A stretch of 64,000 bases of DNA from Aeribacillus composti (GCF_007827555.1 NZ_VISS01000003.1:1-64000), one strand, 5' to 3'; positions 35,747 through 45,310 are shown, counted from the stretch's first letter. The notes: generated by a model from the letters alone, not told the origin. Made by a program: numbers and translations.

Positions 35747-35977
35747 ATGAAGAAAATGACTTTTAACGGTTTTACACTTAATTATCATGAATCAATTAAT
35801 GTTTATGTAAATGAAGAAACAAAGCAAGTTATTTTCATTTCTAAAAATAATGATGAAATACACGGGGTCCTAGAACTTGATGAAGAAAATAAAGTTAAAA
35901 TACATCCTAGATGGAATGTAAACTTTTCAATTGAAAATACAGAGGTTACAATAGGTGTTAATTATGAGGAAGAATAA
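35747..35977 (+). CDS. Small acidic protein, possible immunity protein
   Basis: An intact 76-residue ORF (MKKMTFNGFTLNYHESINVYV ... NTEVTIGVNYEEE) rich in Glu/Asp, starting 22 bp after the toxin-like pseudogene, with AGGAG upstream. I do not recognise the family. Size, acidity and place directly behind a toxin C-terminal domain suggest an immunity protein. It is low in GC like the pseudogene and unlike the flanking core genes. A terminator hairpin follows. Confidence 0.6.
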   Translation: MKKMTFNGFTLNYHESINVYVNEETKQVIFISKNNDEIHGVLELDEENKVKIHPRWNVNFSIENTEVTIGVNYEEE

Positions 35978-36011
35978 TCAATATTATTAATCACTATCAA
36001 CAAGCCGGAAT

Positions 36012-36057
36012 GGGGCTGTCAAGAAAATCGTTTTTCACTGACTTTCTTGACAGCCCC
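36012..36057 (+). terminator. Long hairpin after the putative immunity gene
   Basis: GGGGCTGTCAAGAAA (36012-36026) and TTTCTTGACAGCCCC (36043-36057) are perfect inverted repeats, followed by TTCTT. It can terminate the upstream gene and resembles the ends of the GGGGCAGTC hairpin family. Confidence 0.6.
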
Positions 36058-36066
36058 TTCTTAAAC

Positions 36067-36304
36067 ATTGCATCCATCGCCGATGTGAACATTCATTTAT
36101 CAAATGGAACCTTCCAAATACAATAAAAAGCTTGGGGTTGTCCAAAAAGTCAAATCCCCATTGAAAACAAACAGTCATAAACACCGATATATCGACGTTT
36201 CTAAAACATTAAAAGGGGCAGTCAATAAGTCGAAAAAACGACTTTGAACTGCCCGGCTTTTTATTTAGTTTTTTTTACACATACTTATTTCGTCCGGCAT
36301 TCAA
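36067..36304 (+). repeat. 239-bp direct repeat, right copy
   Basis: Second copy of 33893-34131. Here the MFS gene end is the functional one, while the ABC ATPase end is an orphan 60-bp fragment without its gene. Confidence 0.9.
36134..36254 (+). repeat. GGGGCAGTC-type intergenic hairpin repeat, copy 3
   Basis: Homologous to 33960-34081 with only a few substitutions; it lies within the right direct repeat, between the ATPase fragment and the MFS gene end. Confidence 0.75.
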
Positions 36305-37474
36305 ACCAGCAATGATCATCAAAACACAGACAGCAATAAACAATAAAATGGGCGCCACCCACGAATGAGTTTTGTCATACAAAACGCCAATTAAAATGGG
36401 CCCAAAAGCAGCAAGCAAATAACCAATTGATTGCGCCATTCCCGATAAAGCGGAAGCTTGCTCGGAGCTTCTTGTTCTTAAACCAAATAGCGCTAATACG
36501 AGCCCAATGCTTGCCCCTTGTCCAATACCGATTAAAATAATCCAAAAGACAATCAGTAAAAGAGGCCCGCCATACAATAATCCAACGAGACCTGCTAAAT
36601 AAATAGCTCCTAAAACCGCTACAATTCGCCTTTGATCTGCATATTTGTCCGACAGTGCCGGAGCGACAAATGTTGCCGGCAAGCCAGCAATTTGCACAAG
36701 AAACAGCATCCAACCAGCTGTTGAAGCACTTAATCCGTCCGCCTGCAAAATTTCAGGAAGCCATGCAACCATACTATAAAATAAGAACGATTGAAGACCC
36801 ATAAAAAATGTGACTTGCCATGCCAGCGGCGACTGGAGCAAAAAACCATTTGAAATATGTTCAATTGGCGGTTTCGCGGATCTCTGTTTTCCACTAATTA
36901 ATGGAAACCATAAACATATCGCCACAATTGCTAAAATTGCCCAAAATAATAAGGCATTTTTCCATCCAAATTTTAATCCTTCCGACAACGGAATTGCTAA
37001 ACCGGAGGCGATCCCTGCAAGCATACCCATAGCTGTTGAATAAACGCTTGTCATCAGTCCGATTTTATCCGGGAACCGTTCTTTTACAATACCCGGAAGA
37101 AGCACATTTCCAATGGCAATGCCTACTCCAATCAATACAGTTCCTAAAAGCAGACCGATCATCGCTCCGAATGTTCGAATAATCATTCCTGCAAGAAGCA
37201 CGACTAACCCGGCAAAAATCGCCGTTTCATTTCCATATCGGCTTGCAAATTTCGGAGCTAATGGCGAAAGAACCGCAAAAACGATTAACGGGATAGTCGT
37301 TAGTAAACCCGCAACCCCGTTGGAGATTCCGAGATCTTCACGAATATAACCGATGAGCGGTCCGACCGAAGTAATAGCAGGACGCAAATTAAAAGCAGCA
37401 AAGATGATTCCAACTATCAAGAGCATTTTTTTAATAGAAATTTCTTTTTCTGCCTTTACCGTATAGCGTTCCAT
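36275..37474 (-). CDS. MFS transporter, CynX/NimT family (YycB-like)
   Basis: The 399-residue protein has 12 predicted helices and the features of the cyanate/nitroimidazole-type MFS family (FNLRPAITSVGPLIGYI in helix 1, IGIGQGASIGLVLALFGLRTRSSEQASALSGMAQSIGYLLAAFGP). The substrate is unknown. I start at the ATG of MERYTVK (37474), 5 bases after GGAGGGG. Its last 30 bp lie in the 239-bp repeat. Confidence 0.88.
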   Translation of the reverse strand: MERYTVKAEKEISIKKMLLIVGIIFAAFNLRPAITSVGPLIGYIREDLGISNGVAGLLTTIPLIVFAVLSPLAPKFASRYGNETAIFAGLVVLLAGMIIRTFGAMIGLLLGTVLIGVGIAIGNVLLPGIVKERFPDKIGLMTSVYSTAMGMLAGIASGLAIPLSEGLKFGWKNALLFWAILAIVAICLWFPLISGKQRSAKPPIEHISNGFLLQSPLAWQVTFFMGLQSFLFYSMVAWLPEILQADGLSASTAGWMLFLVQIAGLPATFVAPALSDKYADQRRIVAVLGAIYLAGLVGLLYGGPLLLIVFWIILIGIGQGASIGLVLALFGLRTRSSEQASALSGMAQSIGYLLAAFGPILIGVLYDKTHSWVAPILLFIAVCVLMIIAGLNAGRNKYV

Positions 37475-37636
37475 ACTCACCCCTCCTTTACCCCCTTGAA
37501 CATCTTAAAAGTCAATTATTAATATACTAATCCCCATCGATGGGAAAATCAACCACATACCATGTATCGATCATTTGAGAAAACAGCCAGCTTCTGGAAT
37601 AATGTTAATAAACGATGTTTGAAAGGAGAGTCCGTT

Positions 37637-38281
37637 ATGGAAATTGTTGTAGTTGGCGCCAATGGAAAAATCGGAAAAATTCTTGTTCAGTTATTAAAAG
37701 AAAGCAACGAGCACACAGTGAAAGCAATGATCCGCAACGAAAACCAAAAAGAATATTTTGACTCGATCGGAGTCAAGACGGTTTTAGCTGATTTGGAAGG
37801 CACAGTCGATCAGATTGCCGAGGCGATCAAAGGTGCGGAAGGGATCGTCTTTACCGCAGGTTCAGGCGGACATACAGGTGCAGATAAAACTCTTTTAGTA
37901 GATCTAGACGGTGCCGTAAAAACAATTGAAGCAGCAGAAAAGACAGGCGTTCAACGGTTTATAATGGTCAGCGCTCTGCAAGCCCATAATAGACAAAATT
38001 GGAACGAAAAGATTAAACATTATTATGTTGCCAAGCATTATGCCGACCGTTTCCTTGTCCAAAGCCGTTTAAACTATACAATTGTCCGGCCGGGGGCGCT
38101 ATTGGATGAGAAAGGAACCGGAGAAATAAAAATTGCTGAAAATCTTGAAAGAGCCGCCATTCCAAGAGAAGATGTGGCTTCGGTTATTTTTGCATCAATA
38201 ACGGAGAAAAACACTTTTCGCCGCTCATTTGACCTAGTCTCAGGAAACACCCCGATTCGCGAAGCATTAAAAAATTTTTAA
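37637..38281 (+). CDS. yhfK: NAD(P)-binding SDR-like protein YhfK
   Basis: The 214-residue protein is an atypical short-chain dehydrogenase: nucleotide-binding GANGKIGKILVQLL, a ADLEG acidic residue, VSALQAHNRQNW and KHYADRFLVQS (Tyr/Lys pair weak). It has the same length as B. subtilis YhfK. AAAGGAGAG precedes the ATG at 37637; the frame could extend upstream but without a site. The substrate is unknown. Confidence 0.85.
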   Translation: MEIVVVGANGKIGKILVQLLKESNEHTVKAMIRNENQKEYFDSIGVKTVLADLEGTVDQIAEAIKGAEGIVFTAGSGGHTGADKTLLVDLDGAVKTIEAAEKTGVQRFIMVSALQAHNRQNWNEKIKHYYVAKHYADRFLVQSRLNYTIVRPGALLDEKGTGEIKIAENLERAAIPREDVASVIFASITEKNTFRRSFDLVSGNTPIREALKNF

Positions 38282-38305
38282 TTTACGAAGAAAGGTTGGC
38301 GAATA

Positions 38306-39304
38306 ATGCAGGTTAGCATTTTAGACCAAGCACCGATTTTGAACAACTCAACAGCAAAAGAGGCGTTGGAGCAATCCATTCAACTGGCCGTATTGGCGGA
38401 AAAACTAGGCTATACCCGCTACTGGATTGCGGAGCATCACAATCTTTCCGGACTTGCCTGCTCCGCTCCAGAAATTATGCTCCCAGTTATAGGGGCAAAA
38501 ACAAAATCGATTCGCATCGGGTCAGGCGCAACGCTTCTCCCCCACTATAAGCCGTATAAAGTTGCGGAAATGTTTAATATGCTGGCAACATTATTTCCTA
38601 ACCGCATTGATCTTGGGATCGGGCGGGCCCCCGGAGGAGACGCTCAATCAAGCATTGCGTTATCCGGCAATTATCTCGAAAATGTAAAAAACATGCCGAA
38701 AACCGTTCAAGAGCTGCTTCATTTTTTATATAATGACTATCCAAAAAATGAATTATTTTCGAGCATCTCAGCCTCTCCTTTGCCAAATATTCCTCCTGAA
38801 CCTTGGATCCTTGGCACAAGCATAAAGAGCGCCTTTTTAGCAGCTGAAAACGGCATTTCCTATGCATTTGGCCAATTTATGAGCAATGAAGACGGGCGGC
38901 AAATTATTCAAACATATAAAAATCAGTTCCAGAAAAAAAGAAAACAGCAGCCAAAGACAATTGTCACAGTCTCGGCAATATGCGCTGAAACTAACGAAAA
39001 AGCGGAGCAAATTGCCTTCAGCAGCTTTTTATGGAATCTTCAGCATCATAAAGGAAAAACACTTGATTTTCCATTAAAAGAAGAAGCAAAGCAGCAATTG
39101 CTGAATTCAGATGAATTTCAACAGTTTCAAAAGAATATGATCATTGGCGATCCAACATTTGTCGTTCACCGTTTATATGAATTAAAAAATTGGTATGAAG
39201 CAGATGAAATGATGATCATAACAATAACTGGAAGCTATGAAGAACGCACAAAATCGTATCAATTGATAGCAGAGGAAATAAATAGAAAGAAATCTTATCG
39301 TTAA
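38306..39304 (+). CDS. LLM-class flavin-dependent oxidoreductase
   Basis: A 332-residue TIM-barrel of the bacterial luciferase-like family (MsnO8/YceB type): YWIAEHHNLSGLACSAPE, IRIGSGATLLPHYKP, NRIDLGIGRAPGGD and GTSIKSAFLAAENGISYAFGQF. It would use reduced FMN from a reductase. It begins 24 bp after yhfK and is likely co-transcribed. The substrate cannot be read; no light emission is implied. Confidence 0.88.
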   Translation: MQVSILDQAPILNNSTAKEALEQSIQLAVLAEKLGYTRYWIAEHHNLSGLACSAPEIMLPVIGAKTKSIRIGSGATLLPHYKPYKVAEMFNMLATLFPNRIDLGIGRAPGGDAQSSIALSGNYLENVKNMPKTVQELLHFLYNDYPKNELFSSISASPLPNIPPEPWILGTSIKSAFLAAENGISYAFGQFMSNEDGRQIIQTYKNQFQKKRKQQPKTIVTVSAICAETNEKAEQIAFSSFLWNLQHHKGKTLDFPLKEEAKQQLLNSDEFQQFQKNMIIGDPTFVVHRLYELKNWYEADEMMIITITGSYEERTKSYQLIAEEINRKKSYR

Positions 39305-39326
39305 TATAATCAATATGACCATGGAT

Positions 39327-39366
39327 AAAATCGGTTTAACCTATATGGGAACCGATTTTTTCTTTT
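39327..39366 (+). terminator. Terminator after the LLM gene
   Basis: AAATCGGTT pairs with AACCGATTT around a 13-base loop and is followed by a T-rich run. Confidence 0.75.
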
Positions 39367-39585
39367 TCCAATCCCCCATTTCATATTGTATCCTCCTCTT
39401 TTTTTAAAAATTCCCTAACTTACAACTGTTTCAAATATTATATATATATAATTTTATGCATTTAACAGTTGACGTTTTAATTATATTAAAATATTATTTA
39501 AAGAGCGGTAGGACGGTTATTTTTTTATTTTCGGACAATTCAAAACATCTTAAAAATTATATAAAAATAATGGAGGTTTATTTTT

Positions 39586-41073
39586 ATGATAACAAAGGAG
39601 CAGATTGTCCAAAGCCTTCCGCAAAAAGGTTTTTTTGGACATCCAAAAGGATTATTTACGCTGTTTTTTACGGAGTTTTGGGAACGTTTTTCCTATTACG
39701 GAATGAGAGCAATACTTCTTTATTATATGTATTATGAAGTTTCTAAAGGCGGTTTGGGAATAGATGAAGCTACCGCTGCATCGATTATGGCGATCTACGG
39801 TTCTCTCGTGTATATGTCGGGAACGATTGGAGGATGGATTGCAGACCGCCTGTTAGGGACAAGCAAAACTGTTTTTTACGGCGGAATTTTAATCATGCTC
39901 GGCCATATCGTCTTATCCTTCCCTGGAAATATTGAAGCTTTATTCATTTCCATGACGCTGATTGTTCTCGGTACTGGACTTTTAAAGCCGAATGTATCAA
40001 GTGTTGTCGGCGATCTTTATGCAGATAACGATGCCCGCCGCGATTCAGGGTTTAGTATTTTTTACATGGGTATTAATTTAGGTGGATTTTTAGCTCCCAT
40101 TATTGTTGGAACTTTAGGACAAGGATATAATTTCCATCTTGGCTTTGCTCTTGCTGCTATTGGTATGTTTTTTGGGCTTTTGACATTTGTCCTAACAAAA
40201 AAGAAAAACCTTGGTCTCGCCGGAACACAGGTGCCTAACCCATTACAACCGGAAGAACGAAAAAAAGTATTCACTATTTTCGGCATCGGCGCTTTAGTAA
40301 TTATCGCCTTTTTAGCTGTCACCATCCCTGCAGGACTTTTGACTATAAATAGCTTTACTATGATTGTCAGCATCCTCGGAATTGTAATACCTGCATGTTA
40401 TTTTATATTTATGTACCGGAGTCCTAAAACAACAGAAGTGGAGCGTTCGCGTGTAATTGCTTACATTCCGCTCTTTATTGCCGCAGTAGTTTTTTGGGCT
40501 ATTCAAGAACAAGGGGCTATTATTTTAGCCACTTATGCAGATAAGCGCACCCAATTATCCTATGCAGGACTTGAACTGCAATCATCATGGTTTCAATCAT
40601 TGAACCCTTTATTTATCATCTTTTTGGCGCCGGTTTTTGCATGGTTTTGGGTGAAGCTTGGAAAGCGTCAGCCATCAACACCGAGCAAGTTTGCATTCGG
40701 ACTTATTTTTGGCGGTCTATCATTTCTAGTTATGATCATTCCTGCTTATGTAAACGGTACTGAGTCATTAGTTAGCCCTTTATGGCTCGTACTAAGCTTC
40801 TTCCTTGTTGTAATCGGAGAGCTGTGCTTGTCCCCAGTAGGACTTTCAGCAACTACAAAGCTTGCTCCAGCGGCTTTTTCAGCGCAAACAATGAGCCTAT
40901 GGTTTTTAACTAGTGCAGCCGCTCAAGCCATTAATGCCCAGCTTGTAAAATACTACACAGTTGAAACAGAAATTGTTTATTTTGGCATTATCGGCATGAT
41001 TTCAATTATTCTTGGCCTTATTTTATTCTTCATGGCACCTATGATTAAACGTTTGATGAAAGATGTTCTATAA
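39586..41073 (+). CDS. dtpT: Proton-dependent di/tripeptide transporter
   Basis: The 495-residue POT/PTR protein has about 14 helices and the family signatures FTEFWERFSYYGMRAILLYYM (ExxERFxYY), GGWIADRLLGTSKT and GMNLGG-like YMGINLGGFLAPI. It imports di- and tripeptides with protons. GGAGG precedes the ATG. It is monocistronic, with a terminator at 41094-41132. The preceding 281 bp are AT-rich and show no gene. Confidence 0.93.
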   Translation: MITKEQIVQSLPQKGFFGHPKGLFTLFFTEFWERFSYYGMRAILLYYMYYEVSKGGLGIDEATAASIMAIYGSLVYMSGTIGGWIADRLLGTSKTVFYGGILIMLGHIVLSFPGNIEALFISMTLIVLGTGLLKPNVSSVVGDLYADNDARRDSGFSIFYMGINLGGFLAPIIVGTLGQGYNFHLGFALAAIGMFFGLLTFVLTKKKNLGLAGTQVPNPLQPEERKKVFTIFGIGALVIIAFLAVTIPAGLLTINSFTMIVSILGIVIPACYFIFMYRSPKTTEVERSRVIAYIPLFIAAVVFWAIQEQGAIILATYADKRTQLSYAGLELQSSWFQSLNPLFIIFLAPVFAWFWVKLGKRQPSTPSKFAFGLIFGGLSFLVMIIPAYVNGTESLVSPLWLVLSFFLVVIGELCLSPVGLSATTKLAPAAFSAQTMSLWFLTSAAAQAINAQLVKYYTVETEIVYFGIIGMISIILGLILFFMAPMIKRLMKDVL

Positions 41074-41093
41074 TAAAGTCTTGCTGCATGATA

Positions 41094-41132
41094 AAAACCT
41101 GCCTGTTCAAACATAAACAGGCAGGTTTTTTG
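41094..41132 (+). terminator. Bidirectional terminator between dtpT and the PfpI gene
   Basis: AAACCTGCCTGTT (41095-41107) pairs perfectly with AACAGGCAGGTTT (41116-41128), T-run on the plus side and A-run on the other. Confidence 0.85.
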
Positions 41133-41193
41133 CCATATATGAAGTTTGTTTTTGCCAAAATCACTCAGCAAAAAATTTTGAATTTCTCTCCGC

Positions 41194-41718
41194 TTACTTT
41201 GATACTTTATCCAAAAGCTTCAATGATTCTCTATTAAATGCTTCTAAGTCAGCAGGTGTGCGGCTTGTAACCAATTGGTTTTGGCACACGACAACTTCTT
41301 CGTCATGATAGTTGGCGCCTGCATACTCCATATCTACGCGAATTGATTTATAGCCAGTTGCATCCCGACCTTCCAATGCTTTTGCCGAAATTAGCAGCTG
41401 AGGTCCATGACAAATAGCAAATACCGGTTTTTTCGCATCCATCATAGCTTTTACAAAAGAAACAAAACGGTCATCCGCACGCAAAATGTCCGGCGAGAAA
41501 CCTCCCGGCAAAAGAAGTGCATCAAAATCGTCCGGTTTTACATCATCAATCGAATAGTCAATTTTAACTTCCGCTTCACCTTTTTTTCCTTTAACTTTTT
41601 TGCCAGCTTCTTTTTCAATTGTGACCACTTCATGACCTGCTGATTGAAATGCTTCTGCAGGACTTGTGAACTCACTGTCTTCGAACAAGTCTGTAATAAG
41701 AGTAGCTACTTTTGCCAT
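41194..41718 (-). CDS. DJ-1/PfpI family protein
   Basis: The 174-residue protein has the nucleophile elbow AICHGPQLL (Cys about 103, followed by His) and the acidic residue in ITDLFEDSEFTSPAEAF. Homologues in B. subtilis (YfkM, YraA) are general-stress proteins, and the family has deglycase or chaperone activities. AAAGGAG precedes the ATG. Confidence 0.9.
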   Translation of the reverse strand: MAKVATLITDLFEDSEFTSPAEAFQSAGHEVVTIEKEAGKKVKGKKGEAEVKIDYSIDDVKPDDFDALLLPGGFSPDILRADDRFVSFVKAMMDAKKPVFAICHGPQLLISAKALEGRDATGYKSIRVDMEYAGANYHDEEVVVCQNQLVTSRTPADLEAFNRESLKLLDKVSK

Positions 41719-42291
41719 GTGATCAACTCCTTTATTTTAGATTATCATAAAAAATTTTGTGGAAACATTTATTTGCTTCATATATTATTATCAATTACCT
41801 ATATTACTAATCAAACGTTTGTTTAACAATAAATATGATTGCCAAAATCAGCAGTCTCGCAATGCGGCTGCCTTCATCGGCGTTTAGAGGCGGAATTTTT
41901 CAGATAAATCGAATCAACCAAGACAAAATGGACCAAGCAAGCTATTAAGCCTGTTTCATTTGTCTTCAATATAGAAATGCTGTCAGCTTCAAGTCCTTGC
42001 ATTTTGATGCTGAGTTCAGTATTCCAACCTCTTTCAGCTAATAAACCGAATGCGCCGGGCAGCGAAGCTTTGACATTACAGTTGAATTAGAAAATGAAAA
42101 CGTTCGTTTATAAATTTATTTGAGAAGAGCGGGCTTTTAAATAAGAATTTCGGGGAGGGACGACAACTATCCTTTTCTTTCTGGAAGAAAACATTTGATC
42201 GTTTGCACAATTAGGGAGTTGCAAGCTCTTAAAACGAAGGGAAACAGTTGTCTAAACCGAAAAAACTAACGGTTCTCAGTCCTCATCTTTT
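41719..42291. other. 573-bp region without a recognised gene
   Basis: On the minus strand an open stretch of about 70 codons (roughly 42080 to 41874, containing GLLAERGWNTELSIKMQG) has no start codon or ribosome site and looks like the tail of a lost gene that I cannot identify. The rest shows no coding or structural signal. Confidence 0.45.
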
Positions 42292-43152
42292 TTAAACATA
42301 CATTTTTAATATGCGGTCTACTGCTCCACCATATGATTCCCCAAACAAATTCAGATGGACAAGCAAATAATAAAGCTGGTACAAAGGCTTGATTTCCTCA
42401 TATCTTTCGGAAAGAGGGTAATATTCTTCATATGAGCGGTAAAAATCTTGGGAAAAGCCGCCAAATAATTCGGTAAAGGCAATTTCAAAATGGCGATCTC
42501 CATACATTACGGACGGATCAATTAAAAATGGTTCCCCATTCGGTCCAACTATCCAATTCCCTCCCCATAAATCGCCGTGTAAAAGAGAAGCCTCCACGTT
42601 TGCTGGAATCCATTCATGCAAGCGATTAAGGAGAGTTTCCAATCTTTTTCCACGTTCACCACGTATATAATTTTTCTTGATTCCTATTTCCATTTGTCCG
42701 CTTAAACGGTAGTCCCGATAGTATTCAAGCCAAGATGACATAAGACGGTTTCTTTGAGGAAGCGTTCCAATATATGTATTTTTCGAATATCCGTGATATA
42801 CAAAATGGCTTTTGTGTAAAGCTGCCAGCTTTTGGCCTAACAGCTTTTCTGTATTATCATCTTTTTTACCGTTCACCCATTCCATGATCAAAAATCCCTC
42901 GTTGGAATTCTCGGAGTAAGCAAACACCTTCGGTACGCGCACGGTGTTAGTATCCCTAATCAGTTGAAGCCCTTCCGCTTCCAGACGGAAAAAATCTTCG
43001 GGAGCTTCTAAATTGTACTTTAAAAAATACGTTTGGTTTTCTGTCTGTACAAAATAGCTTTCGTTAATATCACCTCCGCTTACTTTCCGAATGTTTTCGA
43101 TTACTCCAAAATCTCCAGCAGTCCTTAATGCTTCCGCTATAATTTTTTTCAT
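42292..43152 (-). CDS. Fructosamine kinase family protein
   Basis: The 286-residue protein has the aminoglycoside-phosphotransferase-like kinase fold: GGDINESYFVQTENQTYFLKYN (ATP loop and Lys), MEWVNGKKDD hinge, LLHGDLWGGNW (catalytic Asp and Asn) and FLIDPSVMYGDRHFE (metal-binding Asp). It phosphorylates fructosamines or ribulosamines on glycated proteins or amino acids so that they fall apart. The start at 43152 follows AGGAGG. Confidence 0.9.
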   Translation of the reverse strand: MKKIIAEALRTAGDFGVIENIRKVSGGDINESYFVQTENQTYFLKYNLEAPEDFFRLEAEGLQLIRDTNTVRVPKVFAYSENSNEGFLIMEWVNGKKDDNTEKLLGQKLAALHKSHFVYHGYSKNTYIGTLPQRNRLMSSWLEYYRDYRLSGQMEIGIKKNYIRGERGKRLETLLNRLHEWIPANVEASLLHGDLWGGNWIVGPNGEPFLIDPSVMYGDRHFEIAFTELFGGFSQDFYRSYEEYYPLSERYEEIKPLYQLYYLLVHLNLFGESYGGAVDRILKMYV

Positions 43153-43245
43153 CCTGCCTCCTCTTTTTCTTTTTTTACTTATCTTTTCATAAATCATATA
43201 TCTTTTGCAACGAAATCAACAAAGCAGCCTTTGTTAATTGAAAAG

Positions 43246-43449
43246 TTATTTTTCTTTAGATTTCATTGTTCCAACAATAAAATATTCAAGAGCTTTTACA
43301 TCTTCTATTAATTTTCTCCGTAATTGTTGATATGTTTCAAAAGATTGGTAGTCTAAATGATGATTTTCTTCAAACATTGTGCACAAATCGTTAAAGTTTT
43401 TGTAGATTCGGTCAAAATTTTTTTCCATCAGCACCAAAACATTTTTCAT
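43246..43449 (-). CDS. Small hypothetical protein
   Basis: A 67-residue ORF (MEKNFDRIYKNFNDLCTMFEENHHLDYQSF...) predicted mostly helical. AAAAGGAG lies close upstream, so the true start may be a few codons inside. I do not recognise a function. Confidence 0.5.
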   Translation of the reverse strand: MKNVLVLMEKNFDRIYKNFNDLCTMFEENHHLDYQSFETYQQLRRKLIEDVKALEYFIVGTMKSKEK

Positions 43450-43670
43450 TCTCCTTTTCCTACTCCTTTTCCAAAAACCCCTTAAAAGAGACGGCGCAAA
43501 AATTCTCCTTATTTTATTTCGGAAAAAATAATTATATTTTCGACTCTTTCATAAATAATAGTTACTTCTCATACATTTTTAGTTGGAATCACTCATATCG
43601 TGTAAGGCGTCATTCCGACATTCATGATAAAATGGTAAAAAGGAAATCAGATACATTGGAGTGAATATTG

Positions 43671-43850
43671 ATGACAAAACAAGAAATTGAACAAAGAATC
43701 GCCGAATTAAAATCTGACTATATCCGCATTCAAGGGGACATCGAAAAGCTTGAATCAGTCGGAGGAAATATAGAAAAAGCGGAACAGCAGCTTACGGAAA
43801 TTGAAAACGAGTTGGCCAATCTTAGAACGGCGCTGAACAAGCAGCGTTAA
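43671..43850 (+). CDS. Small coiled-coil protein
   Basis: A 59-residue ORF (MTKQEIEQRIAELKSDYIRIQ...) made of heptad-like charged helices, with GGAGTGAA upstream. It resembles the small coiled-coil proteins annotated in Firmicutes as SE1832 family, from memory. No function is known. Confidence 0.7.
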   Translation: MTKQEIEQRIAELKSDYIRIQGDIEKLESVGGNIEKAEQQLTEIENELANLRTALNKQR

Positions 43851-43984
43851 CACCAAGATCAAATTCCGCTGTCCGTTTCCTTTCATAATCATTTTCATTG
43901 ATCCATTGGATGGGAAAAAAGAAGGTTCTGTGTGGTTTTATCCCCTCCAGGTGGAAAGTAAAAAAAGTGTTCTTAGGAGTCTGC

Positions 43985-44340
43985 CGGAGAGGGGATTTTT
44001 TATGGTGAAAAATCAAACATGTAACTCATATTCAGAAGATCTGAAGCGTGAATCGTTCGTTTGAAATGAAAGGAGGCTCCCTTATCGGCAACTTCATGAA
44101 CATTTTGGAATTAAGCGGCATACGCAAAATTTAAGAAATGTCAAAATGTAGAGGCTTTTTGATGCGTTTTTACGATCGGCGGGAAGTATGAAAACACATG
44201 CAATTTAAAAGTTTAGAAGAAGAAAGCACAAGTCGATTTGCTTAAAAAGCGCCGTCCAAATCTATACGGGAAGAAGTGGCCCTAAAAGCCGATCGGTTTC
44301 ATATTATTGATAAAGCATTTATGTTTGTTGCGATCATTTT
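43985..44340 (+). pseudogene. IS3-family (IS150-like) OrfA remnant
   Basis: From the ATG at 44002 the plus strand encodes SYSEDLKRE, then in shifted frames GSPYRQLHEHFGIK and REEVALKADRFHIIDKAF, which match the helix-turn-helix and tail of IS3-type OrfA proteins. Stops and frameshifts interrupt it; OrfB is absent. Confidence 0.7.
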
Positions 44341-44489
44341 TTAGGATTTCGTAAATGCTTTCATTTTTTCTAAATCACAATGATGATGATAAATCAAAAA
44401 AAATTAGAACTGATTGCTGGATGAGATCAAATCGAACAGGTGGACACATCCCAATATGTAACGAAATCCATATGCTTTCATTTCCAGAT

Positions 44490-44900
44490 CCTTTTTTATT
44501 TCTAATTTACACGGCTAAGAGTATGACAGACAACGTAACGACACAACGCTGTACGTCGCCTTGCGGATAAAGCGCTCCTCCAGTCCTGGCAATCATCGAA
44601 TACGCTTAAAGCACTTCTTGACACCTCTTGTGTAAAGGTTTTACAGAATTTTGTCCACCTACGAAAAAATCCAAAATTTTGCGATATCCTTTTTCGTTTA
44701 CTCCTAACACTACATAAATGACTTTTTTTCAACCGTCGTAGTCCAAATATAAAACAGCATAACGCTTGGATAGTGGACGGTTGCGCCATTTTTGATGTCT
44801 TCTCTTTCTGGTCATACAACTGATCGTCAGGAGAATAGGGACTTTCATCCACATGCTAATTTCCCATGTCTTGATGATCGCTTCCAAAAGCGAGCCCGTA
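44490..44900 (-). pseudogene. IS256-family transposase, catalytic-region remnant
   Basis: The minus strand in broken frames encodes AVLYLDYDG, KKVIYVVLGVNEKGYRKILDFFVG, and GDVQRCVVTL, which fit the catalytic core of IS256/mutator transposases (DALxxK, ALGIxxEGxKExLG, VQLCIVH). Several stop codons are present. Confidence 0.7.
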
Positions 44901-45059
44901 TAATGTTTATAAAAGGGAAATTCGCGTTTGAAATTCCGAGTTTCGATCTTAGCACCAAAAGGGCATCAGTCTAATCGATCTCCGGGTAAAGAAAACGCAT
45001 GGAAGTCGTTTCGGCAGTTTGCATCGGAATAATTGAGTAAATTTTAAAAGAGAAGCCCG

Positions 45060-45310
45060 ATCTTGAGTCTCGCCTTCATGAACCTAAGCAGTAATCGAAG
45101 TGTGATGTACACGATAAATACCATCCAACGAGCGATCAAGGAGATTCGGAAACGTCTAAAGCCGATGAACAGTTTAAGCAGTTAAGAATCCGCTGAAAAA
45201 GCAGTATATTTGACCTTTCAAACTTTTAGCGAGAAATAGGCAGAACGAAAAGTTGCGAAGATTTGCAGAAGCGCAGGAAGCCCTCCAGCGAAAATTCGAA
45301 GAACGTAACA
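45060..45310 (+). pseudogene. IS256-family transposase, C-terminal remnant
   Basis: The plus strand encodes NRSVMYTINTIQRAIKEIRKRLK and, after a stop, AEKAVYLTFQTFSEK, matching the IS256 C-terminal pattern (RRxIYTTNxIEsxNxxLRK ... ALKaLYLA). It is on the opposite strand to 44490-44900, so the pieces have been rearranged or come from two copies. Confidence 0.65.

Noticed and set aside
38306-39304. Luciferase-like gene as evidence of bioluminescence
   Set aside because: The family is broad (flavin monooxygenases); no luxB, fatty-acid reductase or related genes are near.
43985-45310. Search for a CRISPR array or prophage in the gene-poor region
   Set aside because: No regularly spaced repeats and no phage genes; the stretch is explained by insertion-sequence remnants.
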